A DNA stretch of 64,000 nucleotides from Colius striatus (lineage: Eukaryota > Chordata > Aves > Coliiformes > Coliidae), in contig NC_084771.1 in assembly GCF_028858725.1 (NCBI RefSeq), forward strand, positions 11,064,915 to 11,128,914, in the 5' to 3' direction. Shown in pieces: positions 22,501-33,819 of the stretch. Within the stretch, counting starts at the first letter, position 1; each line of letters begins with the position of its first letter. The notes beneath the pieces were generated by a model. It did no database searches. It saw nothing but the letters and a program-made list of their open reading frames with translations, and was not told the DNA's origin. Position numbers and translations under genes: made by a program.

Positions 22501-24770
22501 CCAGCTCAGCTCTTAGGTATGTAAGCTAAAGCTGATCTGGCCCAGGATTTTGAAAAATGCTGTTTCCTTGTTGTTTTCAGCATTTCCCCAAAAAGCAACA
22601 AACCAGATTATCTGGTCATCTTGCTGTAATAACCCAAGGCCCTTGGTGCTGGAGGGAGGAGCACCAGGAAGAATGCAGCAAGGTGAGTATATCAAATCCT
22701 GAGGGCTGTCTTCTTAGGTGCTGTGCCCTCAACAGTGCCAAGACCAAAAGGGGTTTGCTTTGACTGATTGGCACCCAATCAAGCAGCACTCTGCCTATTC
22801 CTCCACCTCACGTTCCATCCCAAGCTATAGGAAGATTTTGCCTTTTGTATTTCAGGAGTCAAAAAGGAGAAGGCTCTGTCCCTACAGAGCTCCCAGTTCC
22901 TGGTGTTTCTTTAAGTTTGAGGTGGTCAAGGGCTCTTCACGACTCTGCCCATGTTTCAAGGCTCCTGCTCGGGCGGTTTCACTCAAGAGGTGGTTGTGAT
23001 GCCACCCTTCCTCTCTGAACCACTCTGCCCACTGTAGTATCAGGTCCACCCACTATACCAACATGCATCCTCAGAGATGTCGTTGAGTCAGTTCCTGTTC
23101 CTATGGCACAGCTCTATTCTCAGAAGAGTGAGCTGTTTTTTTCCTGTGACTGGAAAATAAACTCCTTTATTTTCCATTCTTTTTTTTTCTTTCCATTGAC
23201 ACAGGTGTCTAGACTCCACAAAGGGCAAAATCAAGGTGGGACAGCCCTTCTTCCTGGGTTGTTTCCAACCCCAGTGGGATTGAAGTGTTGGTGATTTCAC
23301 AAAGAGACCCATTCATGAGATTATTTTGTCTCCCAGGGTGACCTTTCAGGCCTAAAGGCCTCTGAAGCATTGACAATGCAACCCTAATTGGCCTTTCTCA
23401 GAAGCCTCTGATTTTCCTCAGTCATTTCAAATTCTTGCTGCGATGAACAGCAGAGGACCCCAAGTCTTCTTCTGTCCCTCTCAGCTGGTACAGTGACACA
23501 GAGCAATTCCTTTCCAGTCAGCAGGATCAGAGAGGAGCAGCACCAGAAGGGCTCTGAGAATCTCCTCTGACATAGGCTGGGCAATCATTTCTGAAGAAAA
23601 CCTCCATTTTTAGAGCGATGACAACATTGGATAAATCCTTGTCAACACCTCAAAACGGATTTGATCTGTGATGTTTCTGAAGGACATGTTGAGAAATGTT
23701 CATCTCAAGCAGTTTCATACTGAAGTGTTTGGGATTTGTCTCTTAAAATTGGCTTTTCCTCTCTGTACTTCTCTTTCAAAGTGTTTTTCTTCCCCTTGAA
23801 TGTTGGGAGAACTGGAAATATTAGAAACATTTTTTTTGCCTTGGTTTTACTCCTCCCTAAATGATTTCTTCCACTTTGCCTGTACTCATGAGAGCTGCAG
23901 GGAGGATTAAATAAGGACTGAACTTAAATGATCTCCCTGTCTTGCACCTCACTCAGGAAAGTGAGAAATGGTTCCCCAGTGTTATCCCAGTGTCCTGGTC
24001 CTGTGATTAAAACTTTCTGTAAGAAACAAGTACCATAGAGTAAAAGAGGGAAAACGGCCCCAGGCAAGGCACCTGATCCAGCTTTTTAAAGCACTTTTAA
24101 GTTGTGGCAAACTATAAATGTGTCATTACTTGCAACACAGGGCAGTAGCATCCACAATTCATTTAAGCCAGGGCTGTTTTCCCACAGTGAAAGGCTTTGT
24201 AGGACCTCTCCAGATTAATGCTGCTTCTCATACTCTCTCAGATTCCAGACTTTACAAGGTTTTTTTTTTTACTGAGTTAAGGGGTGAAACTCAGCCCTGG
24301 TGTTTACAAGATCATTAGCACTCCTCAGCAAGGGAGCTGGCACCAGGGGCTGGGTGTTAAATCTTCTCTTTTCCTCCTCTTCCCCACCTTGACAAGTGAT
24401 TCAATTGATCTTTCATACACAGACAGGAACCCCAACATTCTGCAATCCACAAGCCTTTTGACCCACAGGGGTTTTTTCCAGGTCCTTTCTGTAGATGACA
24501 GCACAGTCCTGTGTGACATATGACTGTTTATTGAAAATATCTTATTGCCTTCTGAAAATAACTTTTAATAAAAGAGATACAGTAAGTAGACCAGCAAAAT
24601 TATGTATCAAACTCAATTATCCTTCGTTTCCTTTCTCTGCAGGAAGAGAGCCAGCTCTGTGAGAACAAGCTGAGAAGACCTGGGTTTGCCATAGTTCATA
24701 GAGGTTGAGATCCTCTGACTGACAGTATTTATGCTTAAGTTCCAGCAGAACTTCAGGTGAAATCAATGGA
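19567..24770. other. Intergenic between the convergent genes A and B; no gene seen
   Basis: No exon, RNA gene or recognisable repeat was identified. Scattered short open frames have no domain or splice support. The right end may contain gene B's 3' UTR. Confidence 0.5.
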
Positions 24771-24774
24771 TCAT

Positions 24775-24780
24775 TTTATT
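24775..24780 (-). terminator. Candidate poly(A) signal of gene B
   Basis: AATAAA on the minus strand, about 980 bases beyond the gene B stop. A second minus-strand AATAAA lies at 24527-24532. Which one is used cannot be told from sequence. Confidence 0.35.
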
Positions 24781-25758
24781 GGTTTCAGCTGGAGTTTGAA
24801 CAGCACCTTGCACCTGAGTCAGGTAAGAATAAGATCAAGAGTTTTCAGAGTCCAAACAAGTCCCTAACTGTTCAGCCACACAGTTTCTGCCAAAGAAAGC
24901 TCCTCATGTTGGTTCAAAACCTCTTTTCACCTCTTCCCAGTCAGCAGCTACCACTCTGCCCTAAATCTGGGGGAGATGTACTAAGAGATGTGTACAGTTA
25001 TGCTATAAGGCAAGACACCAGCTTCTACCATCCTCATACGCAGTGCAGATGGTTCTCCTGAAATCCATGCTCTGCATAATGTACCATGGGAAGAGAAGGT
25101 CTTCCACAATGCTCCATCACTTCTAAGGAGATATTGGAGTCATCAGAATGGTAACTCCACCCTCACACTGACTATGAAATACAGAAAATAGTAGCTGAGA
25201 TAATGGCATTTCTTTTTAGTGTTGGATTCTGTGACCTCTGTTTTGAGAGAAGACATATCAGAAGATAGCCCCAGCTCATGCCCTGTCTTTATCTTAGGAA
25301 GTCCTCTGTGTTCACCAGCACAGTACCTGAATGCATCTTCCCTTCTCCCACTTCAAGTTTCATGCAGTGTTTTTCCCCCACAATGTGTAATTATGAAACA
25401 CTTCATGTTACTCTGTGCCTCAAACTGAAGGTATTGACTCCCAGTGAAAGAAATAAAGCTCTGTCATTCTGGGGCCAGTCTGTCCCAGATATAACACTTT
25501 CTTTGGTTGTGTCTGACCTTCAGTAAAAGCTGTCAGAGCTTTCAGCTGTCAGAAAGCTCCAAAAGGGAAAATTTTACTTCTGGGTGACAGTGGTTTGTAA
25601 ATCAGCTCTGCACTGGGATACTCTAGCAGTATCCATAGAAAGATGAATAAGTCACCCCTGCAGCTGGGAAACTTCTCCCATTCCCCAATTTGACCTATAC
25701 ATCACTTTCCAGCAAACAATTTCCAAGTGAGCATGTAACTGTGTGACCTGGACAGGAG

Positions 25759-28700
25759 TCAGAGGCGTGTGTGACTCTCACAGCCATCATCAGGGGACAG
25801 CGCCGGCACAGTCCCTTCCAAGGCAGCCATGGCTACCCCGTTGTGCACAGCATGGCCACGATTCAGATCTTCTTCCTGGCCTTTTGTGGTACAAGTGCCA
25901 CTGTTAAGCACCAATGTGTGTTTCTTCTGCACCTGCTCCAGTATCTGCAGCACCTGGAATTCACAAATGCAGCTGTGAGTGGGTTAGTAATTGAGAAGAG
26001 GCACTAATTTCTTCTTGAGCTGTTGAAATAATGCGCTACTTTCTTCCAAGCTACATGTCTGGACTCAGCCTTGGGATCACACTATGTGTTTCTGCCTGCT
26101 GAGAGGTCTCTGGGACAGGTGCAAATGGAGATCCTACTCCATGAAGGCCCACGGCCTTGGATCTCAGAGCTCTTTCAGCAAACGAGTCAGTGATACCTCA
26201 CACGTTCCTCAGCAACGTACTCAGCACACAGAGGTGCTGTGGTGGTCCAGAGGCACCATCAGGACTCAGACAACATGGAGCTGTGTTTGCCGGCTCTTTC
26301 ACACCTCCTGTGATAACTCCTCATACTATCACTTCTTTACACAACTAGGAAACCCTCAGGCTGACACTCAAAGGAGATGGAGAAAGGGAGCAGAAAGAAA
26401 ATCAAGGTGAATTTTACCTGAGACTTGGGGATGATTCCAACTCTGAAGAACCCGATGCTTCCACTGTCAATTTTGGTGCAGTCCACAACAGTGGAGGCAA
26501 TGTTCTCTGGAGAAGGCCCGTCACAAAGAACTGCATCCACCTGCAAAGCAGGAGATGTTCACATCAAATTCCCCTCAGACTCATGGGAAAGAACAGGGCA
26601 GTTTCCTCCTTCCACAGCAGGTAATTATTATCAAGGGCAACTCTGCTTCTTCCTGCCCCACTGTATAGACTCTAACCAAGAAAGACAGAGCTCTATGGGG
26701 TGTAGGTTAGGAGTACAGCACAGACAGGTTTACATCAGCTGAGGAGCTTTGAAGAAGCCCCATCCACACAGCAAATGTGTAGAAACCCAGATTTTTGAGG
26801 TGTGGAAGGTTTGTACCACCTCTTGTTTAAAACTCTCCTTCTCTAAGCTGCCACTGATGTACAAAATGCACAGCCAGGATTTAGCAGTGAAATGAAAGAC
26901 ATCCATTTAAATGGTCATGACCATTGTACTTCCTAAACTCACGAAAGTTCAAAAAGCTGGGTATATTTTGGAGCTTTGGCACTAGTTTTAGAGCAGCTTC
27001 AGCTTTAGAAGGGAATCCCCTGTGTTCTGACAGCTCAATGCCAGCTGGAGCCCCAGCACGTTCAGGCATCAGTGAGTTTATTGCTTGTAAGCAAAGAAGC
27101 ATTTGTTTTTTGGTTGCTCATCTCATTCTGTGTTGGAAGATGAACTAACTCACATTGCCAAGCCGTAACTATACTGTAGAAAACAGCAGAGTTTTGGGTT
27201 CTCACCAAGTTCTGTATTTCACACTGTAGGACACCAAGATGAAGAGTGTCCATGAGATTATTTTTTGAAGAGATGCTTTCCCAGGTTCATCTATTAGTTT
27301 GCCTACTGGAAAAACACATGGTTGCCTTCTTCCATCCCCACATCTTGAATGATCAGCTGGAATGAAAAGACACAGAGCCCAAATTACCTTATCTCCCAGC
27401 TTGGCATACACTTGGTTGTGGTGTGTGGTGTCTGCCTCTCCCGTTGGGTTAGCTGATGTGACCACAATGGGGCCAACCTGGTGACAGAGAAATGGGTATA
27501 AAAGCTCTGAGCAGGTTTTGTTGTATGACAGCATAAACAGATGACTTGAGTTCTTAAGTTCACTCATGAGTCTCTGTGTCTCTGAAGAGAACTCAGTATG
27601 ACTCACCCAGGCAGAGACAACTCTTTTGTAGGCAACTATAGGCCCACCAAATCTGTGAACAAGTGACTAACACTCTGCTGAATTGTGTTTACTGATGTTG
27701 GTCAGGAAAGAACATTTTTTTCCAGCAATAGCAACTGCCAGAGATCCAAAATGTCTGTCCTAAAGATGAGCAGAGCATGTAGGGTATCACAGTTCCGTGT
27801 TCTGGACCTTCTGAAGTTATTCTGGCTTCAGATAAGCCTGTGCTTACAACAAAACCGTTCCATATAGGAAATCAGACAAAGTGTCTGTTAATTGCATCTT
27901 TTCTGGCTTTCTGACCTGGTGGTTATTCCTTCTACCCTCTTTTCTGCAATAAAATCAGTTACCAACTGTCTGCATACCCCACCCCTTCTTAATGATATTT
28001 TTCTTGTGGGAGTTACTCATTTTAGCACTTTTCACTCCCCAAATCTGTCAGAACATGCTTGAATCCTCACTTCATAAAGAGGAAAGGTGACATGCCAAGG
28101 AGGCTGATAGAGTGCTCCAGCCTCTCACTATCCTTCTCTCCATCAGAGCAGAGGACCTGGGTGCTAGTGACTGACACCAAGCCTGCTCCTCAGGCAGTAG
28201 AACAGCAAGGTCTGGTTGCCAGTGCTTCTGAGCAGGGGTGAGTGGGCTCTGGACACTCACCAAGTCGATGAGGTGAGTGGTGACAGAGCAGTCAGGGATG
28301 CGGATGGCAACACTCTGAGGAGTGCCCACGTATTTAGCAGAGTCCTTCATTCCCAGGAAGTCCACCCATTCACCTGCAAAAGGAGGAGGTCACACAGCAC
28401 TCATGGATGCACATCAGTTCAATCATAGTGGTCTTACCAGAAGTATCACCACAGAACACACAGGTCTTATTGCAGGGATGTGTGACTTAAAGCTGGAGCT
28501 TCAAAGCCAAAGCTTTCCAGAGAGCTTGGAAGTAACAGCATTTCCTCACCTCTGGGAACCACCAAGCTAATAGGAGATGGCCAGGCAGCCTCCATGAAGT
28601 CCCAGAGGAGGGGAGTGAACAAATGCTTTGCAGGCTCCAGTTGTTTTAGGCTAGAAATCCAGAGTGACATGGGGCGATCCTGAGCCTGGCGCTTGGACCT

Positions 28701-31700
28701 GGAAAGGAGGTAAGAAAAATGAGCCTGGGAGTAAGATGGAGAATTACATTCAAGCTGAAAGGGGAATTGTGTTGGTGAGGCCTAGAGTTAAGACAAGGTG
28801 TGTAGTCTCCCTCAGGTCACCAGGCTGTTGTAAAAGTAGGACTGCACAAGAGATGACCTGACAGGAAAAGACATTAATGACTATTGCCAATCAGGAATCT
28901 CTACTACAAATCAAAGTCCCAACTGCCCCAGTCCTGAGCAAATCTCACCAACATGAAGGGTCCTGGCTGCTTCCAAAAGTACAGCTATAGGTATTTGTTA
29001 AACATGAGAGGGGTTTTGGTTGTGACAATAGGTACCTACAAATAAGCACAGTAACCCCCTGCTCAATTTACCACTTCTTTGGGTTCCCTTGTGATATTCA
29101 AGCTACCCATCTCCACTGCCTGCCCAGAGCCTTCAACATCCTGGAAGACAATTACAGCTCAACTGTCTCCGTATTCAGACCTTATCCCCCAGGCTCATCA
29201 CCTTGCTGTTCCCAAGAAGGCTCAGCTACATATCTCATTGCACTCAATGGTTGCTGTAGCCAGTACTCAGCAGCAGCTGCAAGTGCTAGAAGCTTCTTTG
29301 GAGCAGCCAAGGAAGCCCTCACTGGGGCAGCAAGGCAAATACTTACTGGTGAGCTTTCTCCACAGCATCAGGCCGATTACAGGCTGCCACAAGCACATAC
29401 ACAGTGTCCGTGGGGATGCCACAAGTCCCTCCACTCTTCAGGATATCTGTTGGCATGTGAACAGGGCAGAAACCCTTGAGTGACTAGAAGTGAGGGGCTG
29501 TAGTTCATGAAAGAGCTGTCACAGACCCAAAAGCCCACTTGGTGCTCTCATCTCCTTTTCCCAGCTAACAAAGCATTCCCTCTAACAGTGCATTTTCTAG
29601 CATTTATCCAAGAGGAGATCTGGCACTTAGGGCAGTTCTGGGCTATATTCATCAGGGCCAGAAGTCATTCAGCCCTGTGGAGACAGTAAGCACCATGCAT
29701 TTGCACTGATTTTTCTGTACAAAGCTTTCAGTGGTAGCCTTAGCCTGGAGGGTTCATGTATCTCAGGTTGGATGATCATACAGGGGTATCATACAGGAGA
29801 AACAGCAGCAGATCTACGGCTACACCCAGCCCCTATCAAGGGATTAGCCCTATTTCCCCCCATTTTCGGGTATTTAGCTTCTAATGGCTCTTGTAACTTG
29901 TCCCACTTCATCCAAATATCATCAGATTATCACAGTTTTCACATTTGGATTGGATCAATGTCTTTTTAATAGTGTCCTTCTACAAAATCTCCCAGAAACA
30001 CTCCCCCACACGCATGATGCCCTATGTATTTCCCTTACCTGCAATTCTCTTGACTGAGGAAGCTTTCCTGGCAGGCAGATGAAGGCACTTGCTCATTCCT
30101 CCCCCCACACCACTAAGCTGCACAATGGGCCTACCCATCGGTAAGCAGGAACCCTCAAAGATGCTGTTGAAAAGGGCAGAGAGGAAGCAGTAAAAGCTGA
30201 CCAGACCAAAGATGAGAGTGGCAGCAACATCATAGCCAGCAGGGAGAGCATGGAGGGCATCCAGCAAGAAGCTGACAGTGATGAGGAAGAAAGTGAGGGA
30301 GTAAAAGAACCAGGCCATGTTTAAGAAGAGAGTGCAGAAGACAATGAAGCCATTGAAGAGCATGAAAGCAATGATGCCTACCACTGCATGGAAGCTTCTG
30401 GTAGTGCCATAGAGGCCACCATATCTTGTCAAGCCCCAGATGATCCACATGACAGCATAGAGAATGAAGGCACTGCTCTCCAGGGTTTTACCCCGGGCAA
30501 AGGCCACTGAGCCACTTAGAAGCTTAAGGATTCCACCAGCTACCACCACCCATGGGATTACAACAGTAGCAAGTGGAGCCTTTGGGTCCCCTGTCATTGT
30601 TATAGCAAAAGAAGCGAGGACGCTGCAGGCATAGCCAAGTACTTCTGCATCTGCATACTTGGAATACCCTAGATAGGGAGCATGGAGGTCTGCCCCTTCA
30701 CGAAGCTTCACAAAACTGCTGCGAGCAAGAAGAGCCTTCACAGCAGCCTTCCCTGTTGGGATCTTGGCACTTGCTTTCTCATTGTAGAGGTGAACTAGAG
30801 TCATCAAGGCTGAAGCCACAAAAATGGCCACATCCACACCTTGGGGTCCACCTTCAAAAAATCCCTTGGGACTGCAAGATAATGCAATGCAATAGGCCAC
30901 ATAAAAGAGCAAATTCAGGCCATCCATTGGGCTTTGAAGAGCAAGAAAAAGAGACAAAACAAGAAAAAGAATAGAGAAAACCACCAGAAAAGGAGTAGGG
31001 AAAGATGGCACCTCTGGTTGCCAGACTGGGTACAGGAGGCAATAGCCCCCAGCAAATTTCAGGATGGAAGTGAAACCAAAGAATGTAGCCATTAGTACAT
31101 CCATGGCACGGTATGATAAAATGCAGATGCCAATCTGGTAGATCCCAGCTGCCCACAGCCAGGGCACTTGCCCCAGAAACAGTTTGTCAGTGATGCCCAG
31201 GAGCCTACAGCCAAAGACACTGGCAGACAACATGTTCAGGATCAAACCGGTGACTGCAAAATGATTTGTGCTGCCACTGGTGGATTTGATCTGTTCACGG
31301 GTCTTTGTCTTGGCCAGATCTGTGCCAGGGAGGGCAACTTTCTCTTTGGTTAGGAAATAAAGAATCCTCCCCAGAGCAAAATAACCACCAACCAAGCAGA
31401 CAATCATATAGTTGCAAGCTACAGCAGAGGAAGTGAAAGCTGTGCTGTAATGCACGGCAACTTCATGAGCACTGGCAAGTGAGACAGCAGAAGCAATCAT
31501 AGCTAGGATGACCTCTCTGCAAAGGAAGCCCACCACTGCAACAATGAGTAGTGCCACAGTAAATGTGACCAGGCCAGGCACCAAGGCATTGCGGAAATCA
31601 CCGGTGTCATTCAAAACTCCTTGCCCTCCCAGGATGAAAACCACTCCATAGCCACACCACAACACTGAGATGGTCAGGCAGAGAGACAAGAACAGGGAGG

Positions 31701-33740
31701 CATTTCTTAGGCTTCTTCGAATTCCTGTGAAACAAATGACAGAGGAGACAGAGGTGTGATGTGGAGGCAGTGGGTTATGGAAAGCAGTAGGTAGGACAGG
31801 CAGATATGTGCTGGAGGTATGATCACCACACTAGCATGGAGCTGCACAGGTTCTGCATGATGCTAGCAGAGCTATCTTGAGTTTGGGTAGGTCTGCATTG
31901 TGTCCCATAGACATGACTGTAAAGTTACCATCAGAACAACACTTTGGGTTCATCAGAGTGGCTGAGTTGAGCTCAAAGTACTTGTGTTCCTTCAACTCAG
32001 CACTGTGCCAGGCCTGGCACACAAGGTGTCCTAAAGAAGTCAAGGTTCAGCAAGCCATTGTCTTACCTTCCTCATGATGTCTACTAGACTCAATAACAAG
32101 ACCATAATACATTAACCCAAACCAAGTCCTGACACCTGAAAGCTTCTTTCCAAGCTGGAGCTCTACCATGGACCTATGCTTTGTTTCTTGCTCAAACTGA
32201 TACAGCCTTGTAAGCCAGACTCAAGTTGGGAAGGGAAAAAAAGGCTCTGCTGAATGAGTCCCCAAGCTCCAGAGGACTGCATGTATCTCTTGGAAGAAGG
32301 GAGTGTAGAAACACCTGCCTTTGGTAAGAGGTTGTTGATTCCCACCAGCTGTCAAACACCACCTGCCCAGTGGTCCATTCCATACAGTCCCATCAATAGA
32401 GACACTTTTATGAGCCTTATACTAACACTTTGTGCCACCACTGACGGAGAGAAGACATGGACTTAAGTTTTCCAGGTTAAAATACATAGTGGCTCTCCCA
32501 AGCTTCTGCATCAAATCCTGGGTTTTCCTGTACTTGTTGCTCCAATTAAAAAGGGAAAATTACTCTGCATTCATTCTGGAAATGAATATATGGAGACATG
32601 ATGTATTCAGTCTGTTAAAACCCTAAGAGATCCTGGTAAAGCATTTGTTCCAAACCAGCATGGATTTCTTTTGTTGCCTACAGAGGAAAAAGATTGCTGT
32701 GCTGACATACTCCTCTAGGAGAATGAATTGGTGAGGCTGCAAATGGTTTGTATAACCCTGTTGGTAAAGCAGATCAAATAAATGCAAAGCTATAGAAGGA
32801 GGAGGCCTTGCAGCTGGCCACCCTCAGAGTCTTACCTGCATACGCCAAAAGAGATGATAAAATCAACAGAAGGACTCCCAGAACTGTGCTGGGGATCAGA
32901 GGAGCTGCTCGGGGTAAGCTGTAGAAATGCACTGCCAGTAAGAGTGAGCCTGTATGTGACAAAGGGAAAAAAGGAAGAGCTTGTAAATTTTGCCTAAAAA
33001 GCCAGGAGAGAACCCTGCAAGAGCAGGGAACAGAAAAAAATAACAGTACAAGGTCTGCAGAGTGAAATCCAAGGAGCTGGGGGGCTATGTTGTAACTTTG
33101 TTTGTGTCCAAGGTCTCATCTCTTTCTGGGTGCCCAGTTTTAAGAAACTTGAACTTAATCATGTTTGAAAGTGCTCCCCTGTTATCTGACAAAGGTGAAA
33201 ACCAGCTCTGTGATTCCAGCTACACAAAAGTCAGCCAGCCAGCATGCACACCCTACAGATGATCACACAAGCCTCATGCCTACAGAACACTAGGCTGAAA
33301 ATGAAACGGGGCAGCACCCTGGAAGATGAAATACAAAGAAGCAGCAAATGAAAGGGAGTGAGCACAGGTGACAGAGCTGCAGGGAAAATGGTTAGAAAAG
33401 TGCATCCAAATAAAGATCATTTATGAAAATGACTACCAAAAAGTTTTGATTTGCTTCCCACTCAGGACGGATCGAGTACAAAAGTTCAGGCCAGCACTTT
33501 AAAGCCAAGACAAACATTTTGTTGGCTGCTGAAACAGTCACAGGGTTCTCCAGATCTAAAAGCTTTACCCAGGCAGAGAAGATTCAGGATAAACAAGACT
33601 CTTTAGCCCCCTTCGAAAAGGGGGTTGTCCATGAAAGTCCCAACCCCATCCTCCTGTGCCAAGAAGACTCGATCCCTACCTGCGGAAATGCCCAAGAGCC
33701 CTATGGAGGAATGCAGTGACTCAGCTTTTCTGTCTGCCAT
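25759..33740 (-). CDS. Gene B: paralogue of gene A, triple AceTr-like membrane protein fused to a YrdC-like domain
   Basis: Nine coding exons in transcript order: 33740-33680, 32949-32836, 31724-30039, 29446-29347, 28698-28550, 28373-28261, 27477-27388, 26540-26418 and 25953-25759, giving 876 aa. Phases agree throughout. Residues 1-620 are a multi-pass membrane region, mostly in one 1,686-base exon. The third unit is the clearest AceTr match: YADAEVLGY at 415-423, GGILKLLSGSVAFARGKTLE at 455-474, and LPMGRP at 586-591. The C-terminal domain carries PTDTVY at 632-637, SKRQ at 655-658 where gene A has IKDR, TSANPTG at 748-754, and IASTVVD at 785-791. The Arg of the canonical KxR is replaced by Gln, so catalysis is doubtful. 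A 53-residue hydrophilic tail after VLQILEQVQKK is absent from gene A. The start ATG sits about 60 bases after a minus-strand TATA box. Confidence 0.85.
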
Positions 33741-33800
33741 CGCACAGTCCGCTGAAGACCCGGCTGTGGGCTGAAGTGCTGCCTCTCTTTCCTCCCTAGC

Positions 33801-33808
33801 TCTTTATA
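33801..33808 (-). promoter_or_regulatory. TATA box of gene B
   Basis: TATAAAGA on the minus strand, 60 bases upstream of the gene B ATG. This predicts a 5' UTR of about 30-40 bases. Unlike the promoters of gene A and the GATD3-family gene, it lacks the paired CTCCT/GAGGA element. Confidence 0.5.
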
Positions 33809-33819
33809 ACCAAAGCAAC

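Noticed and set aside
24562-24570. Plus-strand AATAAA near 24.56 kb as a gene end
   Set aside because: No plus-strand gene ends here. Gene A's end is at 13.7 kb and the local transcript, gene B, is on the minus strand.
30854-31156. Short frames within the large gene B exon
   Set aside because: They are out-of-frame shadows of the 1,686-base coding exon.
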